Below are positions 11,001-22,122 of a stretch of DNA of 64,000 nucleotides, one piece after another (within the stretch, counting starts at the first letter, position 1; every line of letters begins with the position of its first letter). The position numbers were made by a program, and so were the translations under genes. Location: the NCBI GenBank assembly GCA_033977485.1, contig CM066992.1:104767450-104831449 (forward strand). Reading direction: 5' to 3'. Source of the DNA: Hydrangea macrophylla. Taxonomy: Eukaryota; Streptophyta; Magnoliopsida; Cornales; Hydrangeaceae. The notes beneath the pieces are model-generated. The model saw only the letters and a program-made list of their open reading frames with translations. It did not search any database and had not been told where the DNA came from.

Positions 11001-14000
11001 TATTTTACAACCAAGTATGGTTGAGAATCATGAACCAACTTTTGTTCATGTATTCGAGTTTTTCAACATTACCATACTAAATGTTGAAATCTATGAATTA
11101 TTTAAGCCAATCATGGCTTTAGTTGGTCAATACCCACTTTGGCTTTGTGGTGCTCATCAAAATTGGGTTATGACCATGTGGATTATACTATTACAGTGTT
11201 ATTACGAAGAAACAAAAAAAAGTTTTTGAAGGAAATTGGCTTCACTGTCTTAACTGGTCTAATACGACCAAGGAATGAAAAAACCATGGAGTATCCATTT
11301 GAAATTGGGTAGAGAGGTGGGCCCAATTTGTGTTTTTGGATAACATGTGATCATATGGTGCATTAGCCAGAAATTTAAATTTTAATTCTGGTAGAAATTT
11401 TTTGTTGAGTCAAAACATTTTTGAAGAGTCCAATGCAACCTATCAATAGTCCCTTCACCATCTATGGTGACATTCATGGACAGTTCCATGATTTCATGAG
11501 ACTCTTCCAGAATGTTGGTCATGTGCCAAAATGATTATGAAGAAAAATGATAACTGGCTATATTTGGTCATCTTGTTCTATGTCGAAAGTGTAAGACTGA
11601 AATTTGCTTGCATTTATCATGCAATGCAATTGCAAAAATTTGGGTCAAGGTCTACACCCAAAATAAAAAATAAATACATAAAAAGTTTGCAATTAGTCCC
11701 CAAAGGGTATGAATTTTCTGGAAACAGGCAGTTAATTCACAACGTGGTGGAAGTTAATTCTCTACAAATGAATAGATATCTAGTGGAGAAGTTACAGTGG
11801 ACTGGTTTTTCAAATGGTGATTGAAAGAAGTTATCACATGTGCTTATAAGAGTTGAAGTTCAGTAACCTTAAAAGGTCTACCCCGCATGAATCAACTTAC
11901 AAAAAAAAAAAAAAGCATCCAATACATTCTTTTTGTTTTGGCATGCCAATAGGCAGTAGCATCCATGGCTTTGTAGTTACTTTTTACCGAAAGTGATCGG
12001 TTAAATGAATGTATTTTGCGATACATATGTTGGCTTCGAAGCAAAATTAAAGTCCTTTATTTGTGTTCGAACCCCCTATACTTACTTCGAATACAGTTTT
12101 AAGCCATCATTTTATGTTCAAATCCTTTTCATTGGCTTTGAAGCAACTTTGAAGCCATTGTTTTGTGTTCGACGCCTTTAGATTGGCTTCGAACCAAGTT
12201 TAGAGCCATTGTTTTGTGTTCAAAATAATTATATTGGCTACGAAGCCTTCAAGGCTATTTCATTTGATTCGAAGTTAGTTTAAAGCAAAGTTTTTTGTAT
12301 TCGGGGCTAGTAGATTGGCTTCGAGGCAAGTTTAAAGCCATAATTTGATGTTCGAATCTATTACTTTGGCTTTGAAGCAAATTTAAAGAATTTATTTTGT
12401 GTTTGAAGCTATTACATTGGCTTCGATGCAAGTTCAAGGCTATTTTTTATTTTCGTATTCGATGTTGTTTTATTGGCTTCAACATCAATTTAAAGCAATT
12501 TTTCATGCTCGAAGTTGCTATGTTGGCTTCGAAGCAAGTTATGTTATTTTATGGAATTCAAGAAGTTGGTTCTTCAAAAATTACGTATACTTCATTTTCA
12601 AAGAACCGGGGGGCTTATGTTTATACCATAAAATATAATTTTACTATATTATTATAGTTATGCCATTTTATTATGTTGCTATTTTATTATATAATAATAA
12701 TATTATTATTATTATTATAAGGTATTTGGTTGGCCATAGAAGCCATTTATGAACTTTTCTTGCAAGACACTTGTCATTGTAGGAATTCATCAAAAGTGGT
12801 TACTTGAAGATCAATGGTGGCAAGAGTGGAAGTCATTTGGAGGGAGCTTCTTTGGGAAAAAACACATGTGTATTGAATTTGAATTGGTAGTTAAATGTAA
12901 TAGGAGGGAAATATTCAAATTCAAATGGGTAGTTGTAAGTTTCTTCTATAAATATGTTGTTATGTGCTCCTTTGTAATGGTCCTTGACCACAACAAATAC
13001 ATCAATGTAGTACTATCACATTATCTTCTTTTTATTCGGCCACCATGGCCAATTCTACTTTCCTGATTTACTTTAGTGTAGTATTAGTTTATTCTTTCTT
13101 TAGTATTTCTTATGACTCATGCAGGGTCTAATATTTAGCACACTTAGAAGTTAGTTTTAGCATTCCTTGATCAGCCCGTGTAGTTTCAGTTTGTTTCTAT
13201 ACTTTCAGTCTAGTTCGAAGCATGTTAAAGTAGATATATAGGCAGTTCGAGATCGCATTTCCTTTTCTTTTAATTACAATCACACGTTTATCAAATCACT
13301 TTATTTCATCTCACACAATTAAAGTCCTGTTCAAGGCATCGAACGTCACCACAATTTCCTGGTGAGGCGCAGTTTGGATTTCACACATTGGCAATTTGCT
13401 TGCCTGGCACGCTCGCACACACTTATAAATTTTCCAACCAAACAAGTTTAGATCATCATTTGAGGTTACTTATTTTGAAGTTATGAGCTTCATTTAACTA
13501 TTGTTCTAAATATTTTTTTATATGCTTTTACTTGAATTAGTTTATACCTCTATCTAATTGCTTTTACTTTGTTTCTTCCTCATTTATATTTGCTCTTTTT
13601 CCAAATTTGTAGTTTCTACCTCTATCAAATTTGGTTTGCAAGAAAGGTATAACAAATAAGGATGTAATAAAGATAAATTGACTGTTCTTAAGGGTTTGCA
13701 TCTGAGGCATTTCTTATCTCTCAGTTGGCAGCTTCCAGGGACAACACAAAAGTGGCATTCATGATGGGTGGACCAAGATGAGGCTGCATTATAGTGACAG
13801 TCAAAGTGAAGTTAAATGTGCTTATAAGAAAATGGTAAGCAATAAGCTTTGATCAAAATTGAGGTAAGAATAAATCAGTATTAGCTTTTAAGTTTTGGGT
13901 CTGCAAAGCAAAATCAAATTAGCATTACCTTTTAGCCCTATAGCTTGATATAGTCTATTTTCATGCTCACTGCATTTTCAATGGTGAGAAACACATTGTC

Positions 14001-17000
14001 CTTCCTATCTTATTTTTTCCTCTTCGGTTCTGGGGAAAGTACCAAAAGAGCATAGAAAGTGCTTTCTATTGTATTTTTCCGTTTGGATGATGTCAATGCT
14101 GTTACTTTTGAGTAGTACCCATTGGATTTGTAATTTTGAGATAACAACTTTCTAACTTTATCAATTTACAGGTGTAAAAAGGCAAGGTTGCTCTTACCAC
14201 CCTCTAAAAATCAAGACAAGGTATGAATTAACATTTCTTCTATGAAGATAGCTATATTTTGCTGCTCATAATTTTTTTTACAAAAAAAAATATTCTGGTA
14301 ATTCAACTGTAGTCTAAGACTCATTTTATGGCTTCATCTTTCACCCAGCAGCAGGTGGGTCTTTTTCCAAATTTGAAACATCAATGTGTTGATTCACACA
14401 ACCAATGATCTATGATTCAATGAATTTGTCTAAAGATGAGGTCTATTTAATTGTTCAGGAAAGTTCTCGAAAGTTGTACATTGTAGGTCATGTATTTCTT
14501 TGTTTGCTAAAAAAGGGTAACTTGGATTTCTTTAGTTTAGTTTACAAGAATAAGTTCCAACTTTACTATAACAAATGATCCTCATGTTCAGAAAGTTTGG
14601 AGCATGAGATTAACTTCAAAATATATTTTGAATCTTATAGCAAAATGCAAACGATAAAACGAATGAAATTTAGTATCCTTATGCAAGAAATGAACTAAGT
14701 TAGCTTCCAAGGGATTGTGACCAGATTTTGCTTACAAATTTTAGTCACAATTTTGTATTAGTTGTACCAAACTCTTCATTTATCGTAGCTTCTTTTACCT
14801 TTTTCTTTTGCGTCGTGCCCACTTATGGAATATCAAGACAGAGCTTTTACTTCTATAGACTATTCAATTCATGATCATCAGTAGTGATTAAAAGAGATGT
14901 AAAAATAGAGAAGCTATAAAACTCATTAGTTTATAGAGATGGAAAAATAAGAATTATTTGATAGTTGAGTTGGAGATGGAAAAATGTGCTCATGTATCCT
15001 AATTTCATGCAGCTTTTGAGAATAAAAGTGAAACTTGGCTCAGAGGATGTTTATGGTAGTGCGACATCCTCGCACTGGTTGACTACTAGATTTCTAGAAT
15101 AGTGTTTATTTGATAAATAGTTATTAAGTTGTGAAAAACATGAATGTTTTAACATTGTGTTATTCTTGTTTTCAGTATTTATTTAGACATGCCAGTGAAA
15201 TCTCTTGGTGCTTTCAAGATTGTAGTAATTAATTAAACAAATCAAATATGCTGAAAATGCATTGTTTTTTTTTTTTTTTTGGGCGTCGTGTCCCGTGACA
15301 TTACTAGTCCAAACTAACTAAGCCACTGAGAGAAGAGCATTACAAGAATGCACTTCAAATGCAGCTCAATGTCCAAATAATTGTGACTTATAAAGTGCTT
15401 TTTTAGCTGTCTTTATCACATATACAAGAGAAATGACCATATTGCCAAAACACACAATAGTCAACTATGAGTCTGTGTCCAACTTGACACTATCCCCCAA
15501 GGGACCACATAGTCCATTCCAGGGAAACAAAGGATATCAGTGTGTTCTATTAATATATACAAGAGAAATGACCATATTGCCAAGACACACAATAGTCAAC
15601 TATGAGTCTGTGTCCAACTTGACACTATCCCCCAAGGGACCACATAGTCCATTCCAGAGAAACAAAGGATATCTGTGTGTTCTATTAATATATACAAGTG
15701 GACTTAAATCCAGCTTCTTCTACCTTTTTCTCCTAAGCCAGTATCAAAATACCTCCGCCCTTTCTCAATCTCACCCAAAGATATAAAATTACCATGAAAA
15801 GCAGGATTAAAAGTAAATTCTGACTTGCACATTAATAGAATCAAATTATGGGGTGGAATAGAAAAGGAAACATACTTGGAACCATATCTTGCCACATTTC
15901 TGAATATCTTCCTTGCTGCAACTTTTGCCTCAAATTCACTTCTGATCTGCACCGTAGACTCATCCCCATTTGTCGAATCTAGTATCTGTTCATCAAGCGT
16001 AGACAAGACGCCGTGCCTAACTATTTTTATCAACCTCTTCATATTCCAGGCAGAGATATTCTTAGGATTCAACCTATGCAAATGATCAATTGTTATCCCC
16101 TCCTCTTGCTTCTTAGAAGCCATTTCAGGATACTTTACGCTCGTGATTCTACAGGGCCCACCAACACCTCCTATAATCCTCCCACTCTTGGTTGGTGGGA
16201 GGAGCGCGGCGGCCCTGAGGTCTGGAGGCACGGACACACCTGCACTCTGAAGCTTCCGAACCTCAGCCATTGTCCTCTCATCCTCTTCCTCCTTATTCTT
16301 TATTTCAATCAAAGGCGGACCCGAGAGAGTTTCAATAACATACTGATTGAAGATTGACTCTTGAATTCGATCAAAGAAAGTGCTGACGTGAAACGAAGAT
16401 GCAAGAACTTTCACCATGAGGGTCTTCACTAGCCATAACAATGTGTGCTCATCAACATACAGATCAAAAAACTGTTCACATACCTAAGAAACTTACTTTT
16501 GGTTTCTCTCTCAACTTTTTTGTCAAACCTGTAATGCCAAAATATCAAAACCAAACCCAACCAAATACAATTCTGAACTGCTTTCCTCACCCCATAAACA
16601 AAATACAGAACCCTTTTACGCAATAGAAAATTCCTCTCAATAAAGAAAACAACAATTCTAATCCCCCAACCAGAGACCAATCTACCACAAATCAAAACCA
16701 GAACCAAAACCTCCCATTTCCATAATTGTAGGCCCCAAAGTCTTATACCCTTCAATTTAGGAACTGAAAGACTACAAACCAAAGCACCCACAATCAAAAC
16801 AAGACTGACCCATTGAAGCAGAGTCAAGGCATTGAGATTGGCCTTCATGTACTCTTCAGGAAGATCCTCATCAAACAATGGGTCTTCTTCTTCATCCTCT
16901 GTGGGCTTGGCTGCCATTCCAGAGGCCCTCCCTAGCATTCCGGACCTCAAAGGACCCGATTTCCCGACCCGTCCAGATCTACACTCCATTCCGGATCTTC

Positions 17001-17877
17001 GCTCTGGTTGCTCGGGTGGGTCTATCAATCTGGACCTTGTCTTCGTCCTCAATACACTCTGACTCCTCTGGAAAGAGGCACACCTCAAAACTTCACCGCC
17101 ACCATTGTTATCGGCTGAAATTCCGAAATTGGACCGCCGTCGACTGTGATACTGATGATGTTGAGGAGTTTCATCATCATCGTCATCTTCATCATCATCA
17201 GAAGAAGATTCATCACTATATCGTTTCTCAACAATTTGTGGGTCTGTATCGACCACATTGGACGAAGGTGCTTGAAACGACACTTTGAGATCTTTCGAGG
17301 TGGAAACTCGATTTGGGTTATTATTGTTTTTGTTCATCGGACTCTCTGCGACAGGGGGCAAGTTTCGAGCGTTATGATCGTGACGAAGCTGAAGCTCATC
17401 CATCTCTAAATCCATGTCCAAGGCCATCTCTGTACCCGCCGATCTCTGCATATTCAAGAACTGACCAATCAGCTTCGAAGGTGGGTCCTCCGTGCATTGC
17501 TGGAAATAAAAACCCTCGCCGGTGCCGGCGCCGCTTCCGCTTCCGCTTCCACCACCGCCGCCGTCTTTCCAGAAATCGTAACTCGACTCCCGCCAAATCT
17601 TGTTGTCAGTACCAGCTGGTCCCACAACATCGGTGCTGCGATCGACGCCGTCAATCTTGACAATGACCTCACGGCGGTCGGAGAGATCAACGGTCTTCAT
17701 CGGTTGATGATGATGATGATGATGATGATCTTCAGCTTCTTGGTGATCGTGTAGAATTGGGTGTTCTTCGTGGTATATATCGTCGGACCCACTTACCGAA
17801 ATCTTTCTTGAATGCTTATTATTATTGTAGGAGGCATGAGATTTAAACGATTTTTTGAACAAAGAAGAGAAGTCCAT
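8020..17877 (-). CDS. MSL: MscS-like mechanosensitive ion channel (MSL6/MSL8 type), frameshifted, last exon not found
   Basis: Exons are 15876-17877, 8886-9009, 8335-8628 and 8020-8222, all with GT/AG junctions and matching phases. The start MDFSSLF at 17877 follows an AT-rich leader. The long hydrophilic, acidic, His- and Gly-rich N-terminus is followed by four hydrophobic helices in exon 1, ending in LLWLVKTLMVKVLASSFHVSTFFDRIQ. Exons 2-4 carry RFMRDDEALKAMSL, FRERRALALTLNDTKTAVNKL, two further helices, the pore-lining FGNTCKTIFEAIIFLFVMH, and the MscS beta-domain VEEMNILTTVFLRYDNQKI with NYYRSPDMGD. Family members are plasma-membrane stretch-activated channels. Two defects are visible. Near 16436 an apparent extra CA dinucleotide shifts the frame between helices. 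The usual final exon (about 90 residues, ending the soluble domain) was not found below 8020, although the exon 4 donor AG/GTATGT is intact. The usual DVGDR near the pore reads DVGDL. Intron 1 is about 6.9 kb and contains a retrotransposon. The gene may be a recent pseudogene, or the frameshift may be a sequence error. Confidence 0.85.
9332..9350. repeat. CT microsatellite in MSL intron 1
   Basis: A short uninterrupted CT run in the non-coding part of MSL intron 1. Confidence 0.8.
9716..9720. repeat. TSD AGTTT, left copy
   Basis: The five bases before the left LTR match the five bases after the right LTR (13445-13449), as expected for LTR retrotransposon integration. Confidence 0.9.
9721..10547 (+). 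repeat. Left LTR (827 bp)
   Basis: Starts TGTTTATACC and ends AACCAAACA. A TATAAAT box lies at about 10050-10056. The 105-residue open frame at 9852-10169 is present identically in the other LTR and is not considered a gene. Confidence 0.92.
10050..10056 (+). promoter_or_regulatory. TATA box of the left LTR
   Basis: TATAAAT sits about 330 bp into the LTR; the matching copy in the right LTR is at about 12947-12953. A mid-LTR position suits the U3/R boundary. Confidence 0.5.
10551..10570 (+). other. Primer-binding-site-like sequence
   Basis: TGGCACGCCCGGTGGGAC lies a few bases after the left LTR end, where a tRNA primer anneals to start minus-strand DNA synthesis. It differs from the tRNA-iMet site TGGTATCAGAGCC of the large elements in this window. 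I did not assign the tRNA. Confidence 0.6.
10582..11229 (+). CDS. Element-internal ORF of unknown function
   Basis: The open frame continues from inside the LTR (10465), but Met 10582 just after the primer site is the more plausible start, giving about 215 residues. The first 55 residues hold three imperfect repeats around the motif SPPxTPNxG, followed by a predicted helical segment (WINDLVPLLEELKDQ). I find no zinc knuckle, protease or polymerase motif. It could be a remnant gag-like frame or a chance frame. Confidence 0.35.
   Translation: MNFEGWYIVPSSTPKFGSSNYEWAYVSPPLTPNLGDNNFEVLYASPPSTPNYGGEKWINDLVPLLEELKDQTFNLKTKMYEMARGISTILQKNEPMNENKLIMKNLHDPLMVEIKKSPMPSSLLLVNQPNNSDENTFEGSILQPSMVENHEPTFVHVFEFFNITILNVEIYELFKPIMALVGQYPLWLCGAHQNWVMTMWIILLQCYYEETKKSF
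11980..12560 (+). repeat. Degenerate tandem repeat of about 60 bp inside the element
   Basis: Around ten imperfect units contain ATTGGCTTCGAAGCAA followed by TTTAAAGCCAT and TTTTGTGTTCGA. The core TTCGAA is palindromic. The array lies directly before the polypurine tract. Confidence 0.75.
12618..13444 (+). repeat. Right LTR (827 bp)
   Basis: Same length and, as far as I can read, the same sequence as the left LTR. It is followed by the TSD AGTTT at 13445-13449. Confidence 0.92.
13450..15420. other. Remainder of MSL intron 1
   Basis: AT-rich intron DNA. I see no exon, element end or RNA gene that I can support. Confidence 0.5.
15421..15691. repeat. Tandem duplication of 135 bp in MSL intron 1
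   Basis: Two near-identical copies start at 15421 and 15556 (TATACAAGAGAAATGACC). The 135-bp period is a multiple of three, so a 117-codon frame (15433-15786) appears on the plus strand; this is not treated as a gene. Confidence 0.9.
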
Positions 17878-18905
17878 TAAAATTAAATAAAGATTTTTCG
17901 TTTTACTATCGGAAAAAGTATATGACAAATTAAGATTGGTTTCAGTTATGGAAACTTTCTACTAGTATAATTTATTACTATTATCATACCAGCTAGAAAT
18001 ATTGACAAGAATTCTGTACGTATGTATGTATGTATGTATGTATATATAATATGGGTTGGACGCGTGCAGGGATGTTGCCATTAAAAGGCTTTAGAATTTT
18101 GCTGAGAAATTGGAATATTGAGAATGAAACAGAGAACAGGTGGCCGCGAAGACGACCATACAAGGAGTACCAATCCGCCGCGACTCACGTTTTTAGGTTT
18201 GTATTTATTGTAGTAGCAAGTGTGTGTGCATATATATATATACATATATATGTGTGCGGCGAGGTTTTTGGTGTAATTTCCAAAGAAAACGATTCACGTG
18301 GAACTTGGTACGTAAAAGAAGTTTTTTGTCTCTATCAAACGATTCACATGCACCAGCGAGCATGTGTTCTGTTTTATGTCATACTTTAGAGCATCTCCAT
18401 TGGTATAAAGAGTTTGTTTAATCAAATATAACATAGAATCCTACTTCTTGTAAAACTCTTTACAAAGTCGGTTTGAAATCGTACAAAATTTATTGAGAAA
18501 TTGTGCTTTGACATTACCAGTTCAGAGGAAAATGAAATATCCATGTACTACGAAAAAAAGTTAACTTACATACCAGATGAAGCATATATTACATCTAAAT
18601 GTACACGCAACTGTGTAAAATTGCAATTTTGACTATTAAAAAAATAGAATTTTAGTGATAAATACCTCAAATTGAATTATTTAAATGTAACACCCATCCC
18701 GTTTTCTTTTTTGGTCTAAACTCCTACATTAGTGTAACTTAACTACTACAAGTCCTTTGTCCCGTTTTACTGACTAATGTTATGACAAAAATACCCCTAA
18801 GATTCCTTTCATACTGATCTCGTCTCCCTCCCTAGTTTCTCGCCAAATTGCTCACCACCACCACAAACACTACTGATACTGCCACGACACCCATCGACGC
18901 TTGTA

Positions 18906-18950
<45 letters not shown>

Positions 18951-19540
18951 GCCAGAGCTACTAGGCGAACTTGAAGATATCTCCAAAGAAAAGGTTTGAT
19001 TGGCTGCAAAATAGGTGAATGGTCTCGTGTTGGTAGTTTAATCTCATAAATCAAGGAGAAGAAGAACAAAGATTGCAGAGAGAGAGAGAGAGAGAGAGTA
19101 GAAACTCATTTCATTTCACATATACATTCACATATTTATGTACATCACAACCGACTCAAATACAGCTGGCTATCAATTAAATTAGTTGCAACTGCTATGA
19201 TGATCAGTTGATGTGGAAGACTTGCTAACATTGGTGAGGACTGAGGACACTTGTCTGTGCTCAATGCCCTCATGTATCTAGCTCCCTGGACTTTATAGCA
19301 ACCAGTTTGTGGGGAAAGTTTTGAATAATTTGGTGATGGCGTAAGCACATGCTTATGTAAAGTTCACTGAATTTTGATATGATTTTATAAGTAAGCAATC
19401 TTAGTTTATGTGAAATTTCTTTCAATTTTTCTTGTATAAAAAATTGTGTAAAATTTGACAAAAGTGGGTGTGTTTTAGGCTCCATTTGACAAAGGCTAAC
19501 TAAGGTTTTTATGTCACATAACTAGTAATACAAAAAATTA
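17878..19540. other. Upstream region of the MSL gene with microsatellites
   Basis: Contains a GTAT microsatellite (about 18018-18047), a CT run (about 18907-18946) and a GA run (about 19079-19098). TGTAACACCCATCCCG at 18686 resembles the start of the L1-type LTR, but I could not find a matching end. No gene is supported. Confidence 0.45.
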
Positions 19541-20470
19541 TTTGAACTTTGTTATGTGAAATTTCACATAAAATATTTCTATATATATATATATATATAT
19601 ATGTGGGTCTGTTTAGGCGTAGTTTGGTAAGGTTTTTGTTCTTTACTCGTGTTGTGAATTTTACATGACTTATTTTCCCACAAACTGGAGTGAATATAGC
19701 ATTATTTTTTATTTTCACAAACTGGTTACGTGAAATTTTAGATGCTGGTTTGTAACATTATGTGAAATTTCACATAACTATATATGTGAAATTTCATATG
19801 TTAGAGTGAATATCACATTATTTTTACTTTTCACAAATTTCACATAACTAGTTATGTGAAATTTCACACAACTTTTCTACTGTGAATTTCACATACTATT
19901 TTTGTTTTCCTCATTACTGTTACAAGAAAATGTGAATATCACAGAACTCGCCAAGTACATTCTAAAAATGTAAATATTACAAGAAAATGATTTCTAGATT
20001 TGAAAGTTATGGATTTTTAAATATTGCAAAAACTTTTAGGAAGTAAGATGTGAGTGAGGATGACACATTAAATAGTGTGTGAAATAAAACATGAAAAAAG
20101 GTCTGTGAAATTTCACAAAAAAAGGTATGTGAAATTTTAAATAAAAAAAGTGTGAGTGAGGATGTTTTAAAATTTTGAAAAACATAGCAATACTCATTCA
20201 TAAAAGTTATGTGGAATTTCACATAATTTCTTAGAGTGAAATTTCACATAACTTTTTCAGCGTGGAATTTCACACAAGTTTTTTAGAGTAAAATTTTAGA
20301 TAAGTTTTTCTGCACAGAGTTTCACATAAATTTTTCAGCGTCAAATTTCACACTAGTATTTTAAAGTGAAATTTCACATAATTTTTTCAGCGTGAAATTT
20401 CACACAAGTTTTTTAGAATGAAATTTCACATAACTTTTTCAGCATGAAACTTTACACAAAATTTTTTAAT
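19540..20470. repeat. Array of the palindrome TGTGAAATTTCACA
   Basis: The perfect 14-bp palindrome TGTGAAATTTCACA or one-to-two-base variants recur more than twenty times. From about 20220 the array resolves into a tandem of roughly 50-55 bp with alternating phrases AGTGAAATTTCACATAAC and CAGCGTGAAATTTCACAC separated by TTTTT. No coding frame follows it. Confidence 0.85.
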
Positions 20471-21213
20471 TTTTATTTTTTCTAGAATTTCATACTGATA
20501 TGTATATCTCATAATCTAATATGCTGATGTGTATATCTCCTAAAGACTAGGCCATGGGATTTAGAGACATCATGTGATAGTGGTTGCATGTATTGAGGAG
20601 AGGGTGCCACGTAATGATTGGTGGTGTCATGAGAATAGGGATGATAGAAAGGCTGTTAGGAAGCTTGCTTGGGGAATGGGTCACGTGGTCATGGGCTTGT
20701 GCAAGGGGTGGTTCGTGCATGGTGGTGGAACATGCACGGCTTGGCCTGTATCAAAATGAGCGTGACTTTTTGTGCAGATGGATAGTTTGGTCAAAAAAAT
20801 TTGAATAGACCTTTCACTAAGAAGATTTGGCGCGTGGAGTAAATAGTAAAAATGTCTTCCAGCATGCATTTTCAACTAATTACCCCTTAAAAAAATAATA
20901 AAAATCAACCAAACACTAGATAAATTTGAGTTCTAAGTAATCTACTTATCACTTTGATTTAGAAAATCATTATTTAATAAAATGGTACAACATTTCAAGT
21001 GTTTTTGACAATCAATAACATTATTTTTAGCACCAACACCACAAGGATGCATGATAACTCCTAAACCATCCCATGTATCATAGAATTTGCTTTAATCCTA
21101 GCTCAGTGTAAAAAAAAAATATATATATATATATATATGTATTTTTTTTTTCTTTCTTTTTTTGGAGGGGGTGGGGGTGTCTCGGTTGACAAATTCAATA
21201 TACTGCCTCCTAC
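20471..21213. other. Intergenic DNA
   Basis: No gene supported. Contains a TA run at about 21119-21139. Short frames at 20574-20808 lack any recognisable feature. Confidence 0.45.
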
Positions 21214-21221
21214 CTTGAGGA

Positions 21222-21734
21222 CAGGGGCGGAGCCAGGAATTTTGGTCAGGGGGGGCCTAGGCTATGCGGGGGTTCGGGGGCAGCGCCCCCGAAAAAAAAT
21301 TTTTGGGGTCTATTTATACATAATTGATAATTTTTTTAGGGTCTACTTGTCTATAATTGTGATTTTTTGGGGATATGCTTATAATATAAGTCTATTCGGT
21401 GACACGTAAATATTGTGTAGTGTCTTTCAAAGTTTTAAGGGGGTCTATTTCTAAAATGCATAAAATTATCACACTAAAAGTGTAATTTTTAAAAATTTTA
21501 GGCGCATTTCCTTTGAGTTGTATATACCTGTATATCAATATACATATAGTTGATGACATTAAATTGGGCCTTAGACCCCTTGGAGAGACTTAAACATAAG
21601 TTGAAGGGGGCCCTACACATAAATTGAAAGGGACCTAAATGTAAAACCTATAACACATTTAGGATAAAATTTTAATTGCCAAAAAGTGAGTGGGGGCACG
21701 TGCCCCCACTGGCCCTTCTAAGCCTCCGCCCCTG
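21222..21734. mobile_element. hAT-type MITE (CAGGGGCGGAG ends)
   Basis: 513-bp element beginning CAGGGGCGGAG and ending with the inverted CTCCGCCCCTG, flanked by perfect 8-bp TSDs CTTGAGGA (21214-21221 and 21735-21742). Eight-base duplications and CAGGGGCGG termini fit non-autonomous hAT elements. No transposase frame is present. Confidence 0.92.
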
Positions 21735-21742
21735 CTTGAGGA

Positions 21743-22122
21743 GATTCCCATTCAGCAATATATCCCACAATTGTTACAAAATAGTTCCATTTTTCCTGAA
21801 GTGACAACGTCTCTCGGAAGAGCAAGAGGAGAGAACCAAAAAAATGGCAATAACACAAACGAACCATAATAGAACACCCAACAATATTTTGCTCCCAGGA
21901 CAAGAAATACTCAAACAATTAATTAAGGAAACTACTCATTTACTGAAAAATATAATGCTTAAACAAAAACAAAATGACAAGAAACATACACCACTTAGTA
22001 GTTGAAATTATGTCCCTTAAAAATATATGGAAACATACTAAACCTTTTCACAAACAAAATGTTTGCGGAATCATCATTCAATTAAAGTAGTCTTCAGGTC
22101 TGGAAGTGTCTCCACCAACATC
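21743..22122. other. Region downstream of the DCAF8-like gene
   Basis: Probable 3' flank and UTR of the minus-strand DCAF8-like gene. No separate feature is seen. Confidence 0.4.

Larger units (their letters stand above)
9721..13444 (+). mobile_element. Young non-autonomous LTR retrotransposon in MSL intron 1
   Basis: Structurally complete element of 3,724 bp with LTRs at 9721-10547 and 12618-13444. Both LTRs are 827 bp, begin TG, end CA, and look identical by eye. TSDs are AGTTT on both sides. A primer-binding-site-like TGGCACGCCCGGTGGGAC follows the left LTR. A purine-rich tract (AAGAACCGGGGGG) precedes the right LTR. The 2.07-kb interior lacks any recognisable gag, protease, reverse transcriptase or integrase, so the element must be mobilised in trans. 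Identical LTRs imply recent insertion. It lies opposite in strand to the host MSL gene. Confidence 0.93.

Noticed and set aside
15433..15786. 117-codon plus-strand frame in MSL intron 1
   Set aside because: It runs through a 135-bp tandem duplication, is antisense to the MSL gene, and has no recognisable domain.
17313..17754. Arg/Ser-rich plus-strand frames opposite MSL exon 1
   Set aside because: They are antisense shadows of the Gly/His/Asp-rich N-terminal coding sequence of the MSL gene.
18686..19000. Possible LTR starting TGTAACACCC
   Set aside because: Only the first bases resemble L1-type LTRs; no matching end or TSD could be found.
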